Shown one piece after another: positions 39,369 through 48,156 of a DNA stretch of 48,156 bases. Every line of letters starts with the position of its first letter. Position 1 is the stretch's first letter. The notes beneath the pieces were generated by a model. That model ran no database searches and was not told the origin of the DNA. It worked only from the letters and a program-made list of their open reading frames with translations. A program made the position numbers and the translations under genes. This stretch comes from a virus, in the IMG/VR virus record IMGVR_UViG_3300021600_000009, positions 1 through 48,156 of that record, one strand, 5' to 3'.

Positions 39369-39568
39369 AACGAATCACAATGACCACTGTCACAGAAGAA
39401 ACGGTAAAAATGGGTGCTTTTGAATTCAAAACAGGGGAAGTCACAGAAGTCGATGACGACGCTGCAGAATCGCTGCTGAAACGCGATTATCCCAAATTTA
39501 AAGAAGCTCACCCCGAAGAGGCGCAGATCGACGCGGCCCCAAAAGCAGATAAGAAAATCACCAAGTAA
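39365..39568 (+). CDS. 67-aa small tail-region protein
   Basis: A small protein with an N-terminal beta hairpin (VKMGAFEFKTGEVTEVDD) and a charged tail ending in KADKKITK. It resembles the short proteins often found just before tail-tube genes. Function unknown. Confidence 0.55.
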   Translation: MKRITMTTVTEETVKMGAFEFKTGEVTEVDDDAAESLLKRDYPKFKEAHPEEAQIDAAPKADKKITK

Positions 39569-39598
39569 GCAACATATCAATAAATCCGGAGGTACATT

Positions 39599-40600
39599 AT
39601 GTCTCAGGCAGTTGGAAGTAACAGCCGCATTATTTACGGCTTGGAAGATTCACTCGGCGCAGGCGCTGCAGCTCCAAACGCACTGCTTTTGTACCTCAAA
39701 GGCGGGGAAAGCTTCGCATCAGATACCGCTGAAAACAACTCTGATACCCTGCGAGGCAATCCGAACCCCACGGAAAGTGCTGTTGGCGATACGACAGTCA
39801 AAGGCGGTTTTCAATTCGAGTTGTCGTGGCAGTATGCCCTGTTGATGGCCTTGCATTTCGGTTCAGTTACCAGTGGCCCCGCCGTCGGTGGTGTATTTAC
39901 CGAGGTGCTTAAAATCGCAAAAGTTTCAAAATCGGCCTGGTTTGAAAAAGGCTTTACTGATCTAGCGGTTCCTCAGTATTTCGGTTATCGCGGCCATCGG
40001 ATTGCCAAGTATGGTTACGAGAAAAAAGGCACCGGATTTATCGGCTGCAGCTTCGATATCCCCGGCATCAAAATAGTTGCCCCGGCAGGGGTAAGTACTG
40101 ATACCACCCCAATTGATCTGGGCCACCACCCGTTCAACGCCAAGGGCGGCTCGATTTTAATTGACGGCGCCGATGTAGGCGTCATTACCAGCGCCAAATT
40201 TGACAGTGAGCGCAACGCAAAACCGACTGATCCGGTTATCGGCAGCGGCGGATATTCCACTCAGCTTCCAGTCGGCAAGGCAACCGTCAAGGGTAGCATC
40301 ACCACCCTCTTTGATAGCATGGTGCTGTACAACAAGGCACTTGCCCGGAGTGTTGTTGCAATCAAGCTGGTTGACCAAAACGGCACAGGCGCAGGGACAG
40401 CAGGGAACGAGTACATTGAGCACTACTTCCCCGAAACATACTTGACCCGGACAGACCCGAGCATCAAGGGCGATGACGGCGTAATGGTTGACTTCCCGTT
40501 TACCGCCTTCAACAAAAGCGATGTAGGTGGATCCGCAATGATCGTAACCATCAAGCACGCATCGACTGTGCTGCATGATCTGATCGCCCTCGCGGTGTAG
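39599..40600 (+). CDS. major tail tube protein
   Basis: A 333-aa beta-rich protein (GFQFELSWQYALLMALHFGSV, GTGFIGCSFDIPGI, KATVKGSITTLF) typical of phage tail tube proteins. Position directly before the chaperone pair and tape measure supports it. Led by CCGGAGGTAC. Confidence 0.75.
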   Translation: MSQAVGSNSRIIYGLEDSLGAGAAAPNALLLYLKGGESFASDTAENNSDTLRGNPNPTESAVGDTTVKGGFQFELSWQYALLMALHFGSVTSGPAVGGVFTEVLKIAKVSKSAWFEKGFTDLAVPQYFGYRGHRIAKYGYEKKGTGFIGCSFDIPGIKIVAPAGVSTDTTPIDLGHHPFNAKGGSILIDGADVGVITSAKFDSERNAKPTDPVIGSGGYSTQLPVGKATVKGSITTLFDSMVLYNKALARSVVAIKLVDQNGTGAGTAGNEYIEHYFPETYLTRTDPSIKGDDGVMVDFPFTAFNKSDVGGSAMIVTIKHASTVLHDLIALAV

Positions 40601-40637
40601 TAAAAGTTGGCGGGGCCTCTTACCTCCTTTAGGGGTC

Positions 40638-40677
40638 GGGGGCCTTGTCAACCCCCTTACCGCTCTTTTTATTTTTT
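40638..40677 (+). terminator. weak terminator-like hairpin behind tail tube gene
   Basis: GGGGG (40638-40642) pairs with CCCCC (40652-40656), with a T-rich tract (CTCTTTTTATTTTTT) beginning 7 nt later. The distance is long for a standard terminator, so it may only attenuate transcription. Confidence 0.35.
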
Positions 40678-40719
40678 ACCGCCGCTGTGCGGATATTATC
40701 GGACAAAAGGAGTAGCATC

Positions 40720-41124
40720 ATGGCATTAAAAGACGCGTACAAACTGGATCCATCCCTTGCTTTTGACAAAGGTTTTAAGGTCGATTTTTATGATGATCTT
40801 GGCGAAGAGGTCGGCTTTGTGGCTGTTCGTTACGCCGGTCCATCCAACAAGAAGTTTACCGCATTTCGCAGCGCCTTCATGAAACCGTATGAGCGCAAGG
40901 TGGCAAGCGGAGTTATGTCTGAAGCCGAGTCTGACAAACTGACTCAGGAGGTTTTTGTAAAAGGCGGTATTATTGCGGGTTGGTCGGAAGATCAGGAAAT
41001 TACCGTTGAGAACTTCCGTGAAGTGATGAAGGACAATCCTGAGATGTGGCGAGATATCTACACCACAGCGTATAACGCCAAGTTTTATGCAGTTGTCAGT
41101 AGAGAGGTTGAAACGGGAAACTGA
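40720..41124 (+). CDS. tail assembly chaperone, upstream part (gpG-like)
   Basis: A 134-aa protein started at the ATG at 40720 behind AAAAGGAGTAGCATC. Position between tail tube and tape measure, and the slippery sequence at its very end, identify it as the G-like component of a G/GT pair. It probably chaperones the tape measure during tail assembly. Ends ETGN followed by TGA. Confidence 0.78.
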   Translation: MALKDAYKLDPSLAFDKGFKVDFYDDLGEEVGFVAVRYAGPSNKKFTAFRSAFMKPYERKVASGVMSEAESDKLTQEVFVKGGIIAGWSEDQEITVENFREVMKDNPEMWRDIYTTAYNAKFYAVVSREVETGN

Positions 41125-41153
41125 TAAGTACCCTGCTCCACCGCCTGGAGTGG
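41115..41153 (+). promoter_or_regulatory. programmed -1 frameshift site (GGGAAAC plus hairpin)
   Basis: GGGAAAC at 41115-41121 is a canonical X-XXY-YYZ heptamer in the correct phase of the G-like frame (ac-G GGA AAC TGA). A hairpin follows 9 nt downstream: CCC and CTCCA (41131-41140) pair with TGGAG and GGG (41146-41154) around CCGCC. Slipping back one base avoids the TGA and continues in the frame of the 41121-41519 segment, giving a 266-aa fusion. This matches the lambda G-GT device. Confidence 0.85.
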
Positions 41154-41519
41154 GGGACTAAACAAAAACGGAAGATGTTGGACGATTGGAAGGCGGCGAA
41201 GGGTGAATACCCCGCCGCCTTTCGTAATAAGCCTGACGTTTTCCCCTGGCTGTTGTGGTATTTGGACGCATGGGATGACTTGGACCATTCCAGAAAATAT
41301 GACCAAGGCTATCCGCTCCACATTCCGGCCAGTGAAATTCTGGCGTATTGCACTCTGTTCAGGATTGAATACGACGATGTAAGGGCGGATCTGCTTTATT
41401 TTTGTGCCAGACTGGACGAAGTGTATTGCGGATACATTGGAAGTAAGGAAGAAGAGAAGGTAGAGTTTATCCGTGAGACACGGGAACGATTGAGCGAGGC
41501 TACTGATGGCGACTGTTGA
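41121..41519 (+). CDS. tail assembly chaperone, frameshift extension (gpT-like)
   Basis: The -1 frame is open from just before the slippery site to 41519 and adds 132 residues. A start at 41175 (ATG) exists but has no good ribosome binding site, so the segment is likely made only as part of the GT fusion. Content is acidic and aromatic (DDWKAAKGEYPAAFRNK, FPWLLWYLDAWDDL). It overlaps the tape measure start by 14 bp. Confidence 0.78.
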   Translation: MISTLLHRLEWGTKQKRKMLDDWKAAKGEYPAAFRNKPDVFPWLLWYLDAWDDLDHSRKYDQGYPLHIPASEILAYCTLFRIEYDDVRADLLYFCARLDEVYCGYIGSKEEEKVEFIRETRERLSEATDGDC

Positions 41520-44500
41520 GACCAGATTTACCACAGCTGGAGTACCCGAAACACAGGCCGCATTCGGCAATGTTGCGCGGGGAATGAGCAGCGTATCGGA
41601 CGCATCCGGTGTCATGGCATCGTCTCTTGATTTTTTGAAGACGTCTGTTGTCACCGCAATATCGGCGTTTGCGGCCTGGACCTTCACAAAATATATCGAA
41701 GGAGCTGCCATGCTCGCTGCGAAGGTTGAAACCCTTGGTGCGGTCATGAAAGTTGTTGGAAATAATGCGGGATATACTGGCTCTCAGATGGATCTGTACT
41801 CCAAACAAATACAGAAAATGGGGATCACCACCAACGAATCATTGAACAGTGCCGTCAAAATGGCAAGCGCTCAGATGGATCTATCAAAAGCGTCACAACT
41901 CGCGCGCGTTGCCCAGGACGCGGCCACAATTGGAGGCATCAACTCTTCCGAGGCATTTGGCCGCATGATCGACGGCATCAGATCCGGTGAAGTAGATATC
42001 CTCAAAACCCTGGGGATCAACATCCAGTTGGAGCAAGCCCACAAAAAATATGCAGAAAGCTTGGGGCGAACAAAAGAGTCTCTGTCAGCTACCGAAAAAA
42101 CCCAGGCCAACATGAATGCAGTACTGGAGTACGGTAAAAATATTGCCGGAGCCTATGAAGCGGCAATGGGGACAGCAGGGAAACAGATGTCTTCACTTGT
42201 GCGCCCGGCAGAAGAGATCAAGCTTTCGCTCGGAACAACATTCACGCCAGCATTAAATGATGCGGTAAGGGATTTGTATGGAGTGCTCACATACGTGTCC
42301 GAAGCCCTAAAAAACAATAAGGATGTGCTGCAGGATGTTGGTTTTTGGTTCAAATACGCTTATTTTGTGGCGAAAACCGCAGTTCTTGAACTTGTAAACA
42401 CTTTTTATGTCGCAGCAATTGCGGCCAACAAATTAGGTGGCGCGATTGCCAGTGCACTATATCTTCTCCAGGGAGGCTCCCTAAATGGCAATAACCCATT
42501 CGCCGGGACCGTGAAGTGGTTTGAAGATAACATCAATGGATTACAGAAGAAGGTAACTGACATAAACACCTCTATCAGCAAATCATGGGACGGCCTGGGT
42601 AATTTTGGAACCAACGAGCGAACAGCCGCACAGGAACAGGCCTCTATTGATGCAGCTGCAGCCAGAAAAGCAAAAGAAGCGGCTGATGCTCGCAAAGCAG
42701 CACAAGAAGCGGGAGCAAAAGCGGCTGAAGATTGGCGAAAAACATATGCGGATCTCCGTAAATCCATAGAAGAACTCAATCCGGCAATGGATGTATATTC
42801 AAGAAAAATTCTGGACACTAACAACAAATACACAGACTTAATGCATAAAAAAGGCGCAAATATTACGCTGTTGAAACAATTGCGGGATGAGCACCTGGCA
42901 GGTATCCAAGTCCGGAAACAGATGGATAAGGCTATTGCTCAAAATAAAATTGAATTAGATGAATACAAGGCCATTCTGGAAGCCAATGCAGCGGCTGACA
43001 AGGCTTATTGGTTGGACATTGCCAGCACCATTAAAACGATACAGTCAATGCAGCCAGGAGCCGCGTTTGATGCTTTGACAGAGCAGATAGAAAAATTTCA
43101 AGATATTGCGCGGCGGTTTCCGGATATGGCCGCGCAGGTTTCTGTGGCTGTTCTCAAGCTCAAATCCGACTTTTCATCTTCTTCGGGGCTTGACGCTCTT
43201 TTGCAGGGTAACACCGCTATCAATACGTCTCTGATCGAGGATCCGCACGAAAGGCAAAAACAACAGATAACTGACCGGTACGAGTTCGAAAAGAGCCAAC
43301 AGGATAAGGCCCTAAAACTCGCTGAAAAAGATGCGGACAAGCGGGCGGCTATTGAAAAAAGATTATCTCTATTGAAACAGCAGTACACGGCTGATATCAC
43401 CAAAAACACCGATCATTCCTTTAGGTCTCAGCTCTCCATGGCATCTCAATACACCGGCATGGCGGGACAGTTCTTTTCCACCCTGGCCTCCACACAGGAT
43501 CAATCCAGCCGGTCAGGGTTTGAATCTGCAAAGGCGTTCAGTATTGCTGCTGCAACCATGTCCACAGCTGCCGCCGTGATGAATGCTCTCGCCACAGTGC
43601 AACCTTACCCGATGGCCCTTGCTGCAGCCGCTCTCGCAGCGGCAACCGGTGTCATTCAGATAGCACAGATAGCCTCTACCACTTTTGGGGGAGGCGGTGG
43701 TGTAGTTGCCCCACCTAGTGGGTCGTTCAGTTCTTCCGGAGGGGGTGCCACAGGTTCAGGGGCTGGAAGTTCTGTGTCAGCTCCCTTGCAGTCGGTCCAT
43801 GACCAACAAACTGCAGCGCAGCTGGACAGGGTGGCCGCCAGCATGGACAACGCAGCAGTCGCTATGGGCAAGGCGTCCAAGACGTTTCTGGACATCGGTG
43901 AGCTTTTTAAAACCGGTGCCATGGCTATGTTGATGAACATCGTACCGGGTAAGTACACAAATACCACTGACAATAGCACGTCTTTCGTCAAGGACTACTA
44001 TCTGGGGACTGGCCTTAAAACGCAGTTAGGAATCGCTTTGGCGCCGCTTAAGCTGCTCAAGGGAGACTTTAAGGGTTTTCTTGACGCCCTCAATCCCGTC
44101 AATTGGGTAAGTGATATTGGTAAGGGACTATTTGGTGGAAGCTGGGCGCTCTCCGGGGCAGGCATAACGAGCCAGTTGGTTAATGGACAGTATCGTGTGG
44201 GTTCTTACACCACAGAACATAAAGACGGCGGTTTATTCGGTAGTGACAAGGACCGGACTAACTATGGAAACAATGTGGATCCTGCTTTTTCTAAAGGAAT
44301 GACTCAGTTTTTCGATGGGCTCAAGCTTAACCTCTTGCGCGGAGCTGCCTCCTTTGGGCTGAATGCAGTGACTACCGAGGCAGGGTTCGCTAAAGCAAAT
44401 ACGAATATGGGTACAGTAGCAACCGCTGGGCGTTCCTCAGAAGACATTCAAAAAGACTGGGAAGCACAGGTGCAGGCCGCTTCTGACGCATTAACAAAAA

Positions 44501-46596
44501 CCATTCCGGGGCTTGCAGAGCTTTCGCTCGGAGGGGAGAATGCAACGGATACACTAGCAAGGCTCTCTACGGCCATGATGAACGTTAATGATGCTCTTGC
44601 GCTGGTTGGCGCCGCTTTGATTCCGAGTGCTGGCGTAATCACGGATACTGCTTACCAATTACAACAATTGTTCGGTGGTGCAGAAGAAATGGCAACCGCA
44701 ATGGATGATTATTTCAGTGCCATGTACACCGACTCTGAGCAATCAGCAATGAAGGCGGCGGCGGCACAGAGGACAGTAAATCTTGGTTTTTCCGAGATCA
44801 ATAACACCCTGGCGGGTGCCGCCATCCAAATTCCAAAAACCAACGCCGAATTCAACGCGCTGCGTAATAGCGTCACTGATCCTTCGCTGTTTGCGGCGCT
44901 TACCCTCCTTGGTCCAACGTTTGCTGAAATTACGAAACAAGCCGAGCAGCTTGTGGCGGGCGTGACTTCCTTCAGCGTTGATTTAATAAGCAGAGAACTA
45001 AAAGCCAGCGGTCAATCCGGACTTGCTGACCTTTACGACTTGAAAAAACAGCAAGAACTCGAAATGAAGGATGCCATCACAAACGGTATGGACACACAGT
45101 GGCTCGCTATTGTTCAACAGAAAGAACTTGATGCCGTCATGAAAAATTCTCTTGATGAGGCAGTCAAGAATGTTGCCAACGCCCAGAAAACGCTTGATGA
45201 CTTAGCTGCAAAAGCACATATGGACGTGATGCAGACCACGTCGAATGCATTACTTAAAGCAGCAGCGGATTTGAAAAGCAGACTGGTTTCCATCCTGGAC
45301 ATCCGCACGAGTGCTACGCAAACACTTATCACTTTATTGGGTGGAAATTTGTCGTTATCGACACTCTACACACAGAAAAAAGCGGAATTTGAAAGGACGC
45401 GGTTATTGTCGGAAAGCGGTGATACTGCAGCCATGAAAGCGCTACCAGAGGTAGTGTCATCGTTCGTTGACGTGTCCAAACAATATGCATCGTCCAGATC
45501 AGTATTCGAGTCCGATTTAGCAAGCGGTAAACAGGCCTTGGCTGTCCTTGCCGGGATCCCTGCAACCGCTGACTTAACACTTGAGAATGCTCGGTTGCAG
45601 TTATTAAAGCTTGAGGAAATACGTGAAGCCACTTCCACGGGGACAGTAGAGCAAAGATCGTTATTATCGGATATGTCCGGCGGGTTAACTGGGATGCAGT
45701 CTCTTTTGTCCGACTTTTTAGCGGCAACCGTCTCGGCACAACAGTCTTCTGCTGCTCTAGCCGCTGCACAGGCGGCGGCAGCAGCGGCAGCAGCAGCAGA
45801 ATCATCTCGTCTGGCGGCTTTAAAGGCGGGGCAAGATGCCGCTGCTGCACTTCTCGCCCAACAACAAGAAACCGCGAAACTGACAAAAATTGAGGCATAT
45901 ACCACAGCCAAAGGCGCGTATGCCATCACTTCCGGAGGCCTTATTCAACAATACCGTAGCGGGACTCTGGATGAGACTAATTTCAACACCCAGAATACTT
46001 CTGCGTATGCGCCAGTACAGACAGCCTTTGATGCTACGGTAGCGGCAGGAATTACCGGTCTATCAGCGCCGTCAAAACTCGCTATAGCAGCGGTAGATAC
46101 TGCTGCAAGACTTCTTGACACATACCTGAAAGACAAGGCTGTGCTGGATGGTTATATAGCCCGTGGGGTGCAGGCAGTAAAATCAAATCCTTATGGAGTA
46201 TCCCCCATAATAATGCTGAATCAAACAAATACAGTTGCTGCTGATCTTGATGCTTACAGAACCGCGAGCAGAGCAGCGGGGCTTGTCCCAGCTTATGCCA
46301 CCGGGGGCGATCACTTCGGAGGTTGGCGTATAGTTGGTGAAAATGGCCCTGAATTAGAGGCAACCGGTCAGTCGAGAATATTTAACGCCGATCAGACACG
46401 CAAAATACTATCAAGCGGACAAGCTGATAACAGAGAAATGGTCGGGGAATTAAAAGCCCTGCGAGATGAAATTAAACAACTACGCAGCGAGCAAAAGGCC
46501 GGAAATATTGCTATTGCTGAAAATACCGGTAAAACCGCACGTCAACTCAGCAGGTGGGATGGTGACGGAACTCCACCAGTAAGGGATGCAGCATGA
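41506..46596 (+). CDS. tape measure protein
   Basis: A 1696-aa protein, by far the longest in the element, setting tail length. It has long coiled-coil and Ala-rich segments (for example residues 380-410 and 1415-1460), hydrophobic stretches near 290-325 and 680-730, a Gly-rich region around 725-760, and the C-terminal ATGGDHFGGWRIVGENGPE motif common in tape measures. At roughly 0.15 nm per residue, the tail would be about 250 nm, by family rule. Confidence 0.92.
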   Translation: MATVETRFTTAGVPETQAAFGNVARGMSSVSDASGVMASSLDFLKTSVVTAISAFAAWTFTKYIEGAAMLAAKVETLGAVMKVVGNNAGYTGSQMDLYSKQIQKMGITTNESLNSAVKMASAQMDLSKASQLARVAQDAATIGGINSSEAFGRMIDGIRSGEVDILKTLGINIQLEQAHKKYAESLGRTKESLSATEKTQANMNAVLEYGKNIAGAYEAAMGTAGKQMSSLVRPAEEIKLSLGTTFTPALNDAVRDLYGVLTYVSEALKNNKDVLQDVGFWFKYAYFVAKTAVLELVNTFYVAAIAANKLGGAIASALYLLQGGSLNGNNPFAGTVKWFEDNINGLQKKVTDINTSISKSWDGLGNFGTNERTAAQEQASIDAAAARKAKEAADARKAAQEAGAKAAEDWRKTYADLRKSIEELNPAMDVYSRKILDTNNKYTDLMHKKGANITLLKQLRDEHLAGIQVRKQMDKAIAQNKIELDEYKAILEANAAADKAYWLDIASTIKTIQSMQPGAAFDALTEQIEKFQDIARRFPDMAAQVSVAVLKLKSDFSSSSGLDALLQGNTAINTSLIEDPHERQKQQITDRYEFEKSQQDKALKLAEKDADKRAAIEKRLSLLKQQYTADITKNTDHSFRSQLSMASQYTGMAGQFFSTLASTQDQSSRSGFESAKAFSIAAATMSTAAAVMNALATVQPYPMALAAAALAAATGVIQIAQIASTTFGGGGGVVAPPSGSFSSSGGGATGSGAGSSVSAPLQSVHDQQTAAQLDRVAASMDNAAVAMGKASKTFLDIGELFKTGAMAMLMNIVPGKYTNTTDNSTSFVKDYYLGTGLKTQLGIALAPLKLLKGDFKGFLDALNPVNWVSDIGKGLFGGSWALSGAGITSQLVNGQYRVGSYTTEHKDGGLFGSDKDRTNYGNNVDPAFSKGMTQFFDGLKLNLLRGAASFGLNAVTTEAGFAKANTNMGTVATAGRSSEDIQKDWEAQVQAASDALTKTIPGLAELSLGGENATDTLARLSTAMMNVNDALALVGAALIPSAGVITDTAYQLQQLFGGAEEMATAMDDYFSAMYTDSEQSAMKAAAAQRTVNLGFSEINNTLAGAAIQIPKTNAEFNALRNSVTDPSLFAALTLLGPTFAEITKQAEQLVAGVTSFSVDLISRELKASGQSGLADLYDLKKQQELEMKDAITNGMDTQWLAIVQQKELDAVMKNSLDEAVKNVANAQKTLDDLAAKAHMDVMQTTSNALLKAAADLKSRLVSILDIRTSATQTLITLLGGNLSLSTLYTQKKAEFERTRLLSESGDTAAMKALPEVVSSFVDVSKQYASSRSVFESDLASGKQALAVLAGIPATADLTLENARLQLLKLEEIREATSTGTVEQRSLLSDMSGGLTGMQSLLSDFLAATVSAQQSSAALAAAQAAAAAAAAAESSRLAALKAGQDAAAALLAQQQETAKLTKIEAYTTAKGAYAITSGGLIQQYRSGTLDETNFNTQNTSAYAPVQTAFDATVAAGITGLSAPSKLAIAAVDTAARLLDTYLKDKAVLDGYIARGVQAVKSNPYGVSPIIMLNQTNTVAADLDAYRTASRAAGLVPAYATGGDHFGGWRIVGENGPELEATGQSRIFNADQTRKILSSGQADNREMVGELKALRDEIKQLRSEQKAGNIAIAENTGKTARQLSRWDGDGTPPVRDAA

Positions 46597-47492
46597 AAAT
46601 CATCCGGCCTTATGCCATAAATGACTTCACTTTGGGAAGCTGCAATGTCCCGGAAAACGACTACCCGGTTTATGTGGGCGCAACAACGTATGCTCTGGGC
46701 GCGATAGTCATAATCGTTGCTGATAACGTCCATACGATATTCGAGTCACTGCAGGCGGGTAATACCGGCCATGATCCTCTTGTATCTCCAGCATGGTGGC
46801 TGGACAGAGGCAAAACAAACAGATGGAGAATGTTTGATACTCTTGTCAACAGTCAGACTGAGCACAATGGAGACATCGAATTTACTCTATTGATATCCGG
46901 GCGTATCAACTCGATATCCCTGCTTAACATTTATGCGGCCTCAGTCAGAGTTGTGGCAACCGATGCAATTGACGGCGTTGTATTTGACCGTACTATTGAT
47001 ATGCGTTCTGACTTAGGCATAATCGACTGGTGGAATTATTTTTTTGAGCCTCCAGAGTGGGACAGCGACGCGGTTATCACTGATTTACCGATGTACGCCA
47101 ATATGACTATTTCCGTCACCCTGACTGGTATCAGTGGCATAGCAAAATGTGGCGCCTGCATTGCCGGACTGACAAAAATAATCGGAGAAACACAATTCGG
47201 TGCGAGCGTTGGAATTCAAGATTACAGCATGAAAACTCGTGACACATGGGGTAATGCTACAGTTCTCCCCCGCGCATACAACAAAAGAGCAAACTTTTCG
47301 GTAAACGTTGATAATTCGGGCGTAGACCGACTTCAAAACATCCTTGCGGGGTACAGATCGACACCAATTCTATACATCGGCACGAGTGAGTTTGGTTCAA
47401 CGGTAATTTTAGGATTTTACAAAGATTTCAGCATAAGCATCAGCTACTTTACCTATTCCGTCTGTACCATTGAAATTGAAGGGCTCATTTAG
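46593..47492 (+). CDS. distal tail protein with carbohydrate-binding-like part
   Basis: A 299-aa protein coupled to the tape measure gene. The N-terminal 80 residues (YPVYVGATTYALGAIVII, SPAWWLDRGKTNRWRMFD) resemble a small carbohydrate-binding module often found in tail tip proteins, while the remainder is beta-rich. Probably part of the tail tip. Precise role unknown. Confidence 0.62.
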   Translation: MKIIRPYAINDFTLGSCNVPENDYPVYVGATTYALGAIVIIVADNVHTIFESLQAGNTGHDPLVSPAWWLDRGKTNRWRMFDTLVNSQTEHNGDIEFTLLISGRINSISLLNIYAASVRVVATDAIDGVVFDRTIDMRSDLGIIDWWNYFFEPPEWDSDAVITDLPMYANMTISVTLTGISGIAKCGACIAGLTKIIGETQFGASVGIQDYSMKTRDTWGNATVLPRAYNKRANFSVNVDNSGVDRLQNILAGYRSTPILYIGTSEFGSTVILGFYKDFSISISYFTYSVCTIEIEGLI

Positions 47493-47504
47493 CGAGGTCA
47501 AAAC

Positions 47505-47960
47505 ATGACGACACCAACGATAACTCCATTTCCATCTACACCGTCGCGGAATATGACTCCGGACGAATTCATTGCGGCGGCAGATAGTTTTATTGCGGCG
47601 CTCCCTCTGTTCGTGGCACAGGCAAACGCCTTAGCAGCATTCGTGGTCAACACGGATATTGCTCAAGCACTATCGGCTGCAGCGTATGCCACAAGCGCGG
47701 AAACATCAAAAACACAGTCACAGCAAGGTGCAGCAACGGCAACCCAGAAAGCTATTGATGCATCGGCCAGCGCGGAAACAGCCAGGGCAATAGTTGGGAT
47801 ACCTCCAGCGTATGCTTCACTGATAATGCAACCGAATCGCTTTGACACGGATATGACCATACCGGACGGGCAGAATGCTGTGATCTCCGGAAACTTTGAG
47901 GTTGATCCGGATGTCATTGTGACTGGCCTTGGTAATTCGTGCTTTGTGGGAATGGGATAA
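47505..47960 (+). CDS. short tail-tip or fibre-like protein
   Basis: A 151-aa protein with an N-terminal helical, Ala-rich part (residues 20-95, many A/S/T) and a C-terminal beta segment (MTIPDGQNAVISGNFEVDPDV) typical of tail fibre ends. It is the last phage gene before attR. No further tail fibre genes follow, so this small protein and the two DGR targets may be the adsorption machinery. Confidence 0.6.
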   Translation: MTTPTITPFPSTPSRNMTPDEFIAAADSFIAALPLFVAQANALAAFVVNTDIAQALSAAAYATSAETSKTQSQQGAATATQKAIDASASAETARAIVGIPPAYASLIMQPNRFDTDMTIPDGQNAVISGNFEVDPDVIVTGLGNSCFVGMG

Positions 47961-47995
47961 AGTTGTAAGAGGCCGTAAGAGGCAGAAATAAAAAA

Positions 47996-48022
47996 GGGCT
48001 CTACAGAATCTCTGTAAAGCCC
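47996..48022 (-). terminator. phage-supplied terminator for the tRNA-Pro gene
   Basis: GGGCT-C-TACAG (47996-48006) pairs with CTGTA-A-AGCCC (48012-48022) around AATCT. On the minus strand it is followed by TTTTTTATT, a good terminator tail. It lies 7 bp beyond the tRNA CCA end, so it replaces the host terminator displaced to position 43-80. It may also stop phage tail transcription. Confidence 0.75.
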
Positions 48023-48029
48023 CTATTTA

Positions 48030-48074
48030 TGGTCGGTGCGACAAGATTTGAACTTGCGACCACTAGACCCCCAG
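48030..48074. repeat. attR, 45-bp repeat inside tRNA-Pro
   Basis: Identical over 45 bp to 83-127. It spans the anticodon loop through the CCA end of the tRNA gene, so integration leaves the tRNA sequence intact. Confidence 0.93.
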
Positions 48075-48106
48075 TCTAGTGCGCTACCAGGCTGCGCTAC
48101 GCACCG
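48030..48106 (-). tRNA. tRNA-Pro (anticodon GGG)
   Basis: A 77-nt tRNA read on the minus strand. The acceptor stem is CGGTGCG (48106-48100) / CGCACCG (48040-48034), discriminator A, and CCA is encoded. The anticodon stem-loop is CTAGA-CTGGGGG-TCTAG, giving anticodon GGG. The T-arm TTCAAAT loop is intact. It is a host gene used as attachment site. Confidence 0.95.
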
Positions 48107-48156
48107 AATTGAACCATTTCAGTAACTTACCTTCCTATTTTTTCAGTATCGCAAAA

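Larger units (their letters stand above)
83..48029. mobile_element. integrated temperate phage (complete prophage)
   Basis: The element is bounded by perfect 45-bp direct repeats that correspond to the 3' half of tRNA-Pro. It has an integrase next to the left repeat, a repressor region with divergent early genes, replication genes, terminase, portal, capsid, lysis and tail genes in a plausible order. No structural gene is visibly broken, so the prophage may be inducible. The morphology expected from a tail-tube protein, a tape measure protein and a frameshifted chaperone pair, without sheath or baseplate spike genes, is a long non-contractile tail (siphovirus-like). This morphology is an inference. 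Confidence 0.95.

Noticed and set aside
45329-45929. Long minus-strand frames inside the tape measure gene
   Set aside because: They arise from the repetitive Ala/Ser codons of the tape measure protein and have no independent support.

Overview
The window holds one essentially complete temperate phage genome (about 47.9 kb, positions 83 to 48029) integrated in a bacterial chromosome. It sits in the 3' half of a tRNA-Pro(GGG) gene. A perfect 45-bp direct repeat marks both ends (83-127 and 48030-48074), the intact tRNA is on the minus strand at the right end, and only 82 bp (left) and about 50 bp (right) of host DNA are visible. The gene flavour (Mu/lambda/P2-like mosaic head genes, Nmad5-like, DUF7673-like and Mor-like genes) would suit a Geobacter-like or other Desulfuromonadales host, but that placement is a weak inference.

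Layout. 0.1-3.6 kb, minus strand: integrase, a small exported protein, an orphan HsdR-N-type nuclease and a CI-like repressor, with two small plus-strand genes. 3.6-8.1 kb: divergent early genes (Cro-like and CII-like regulators, small membrane and zinc-ribbon proteins, a catalytic-domain-only tyrosine recombinase, an SSB-like protein, Nmad5-like, MazG-like and NrdR-like proteins). 8.1-13.1 kb: a C5 cytosine methyltransferase with internal repeats, a PnuC-like membrane protein and a 1022-aa primase-helicase, followed by an iteron-type repeat array that is the best replication origin candidate. 13.9-18.8 kb: a third tyrosine recombinase, DGR target 1, a Mor-like regulator, an antirestriction methyltransferase/Mom-like protein and a ParB-like protein. 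18.8-24.1 kb: accessory genes behind two near-identical promoters (RadC, J-domain, DUF2958-like, DUF488, ParB, DUF7673 plus zinc finger). 24.3-29.2 kb: a leader terminator, terminase and a portal-MuF fusion. 29.2-33.2 kb: the diversity-generating retroelement (DGR; target 2, avd, template repeat, reverse transcriptase) and small linked genes. 33.3-41.5 kb: capsid, connector, lysis and tail-tube genes and a frameshifted tail chaperone pair. 41.5-48.0 kb: tape measure and tail tip.

The standout system is the DGR. The template repeat (31034-31147) is copied in two variable repeats, one in the adjacent target (30465-30578) and one about 14 kb upstream in a second target (16215-16328). All 30 differences between template and variable repeats fall on template adenines, none on the 86 non-adenine positions. 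Both variable repeats end in the same initiation-type sequence, and each is followed, exactly 8 nt after the stop codon, by a hairpin with a GATA tetraloop. One retroelement therefore appears to diversify two related C-type-lectin-like proteins encoded in separate parts of the phage genome. Neither lies in the tail operon, although they are the only obvious host-recognition candidates.

A second theme is DNA modification and nucleotide metabolism (C5 methyltransferase, Nmad5-like, Mom/antirestriction-like, two ParB-like proteins, MazG-like, PnuC-like), probably for evading host restriction.
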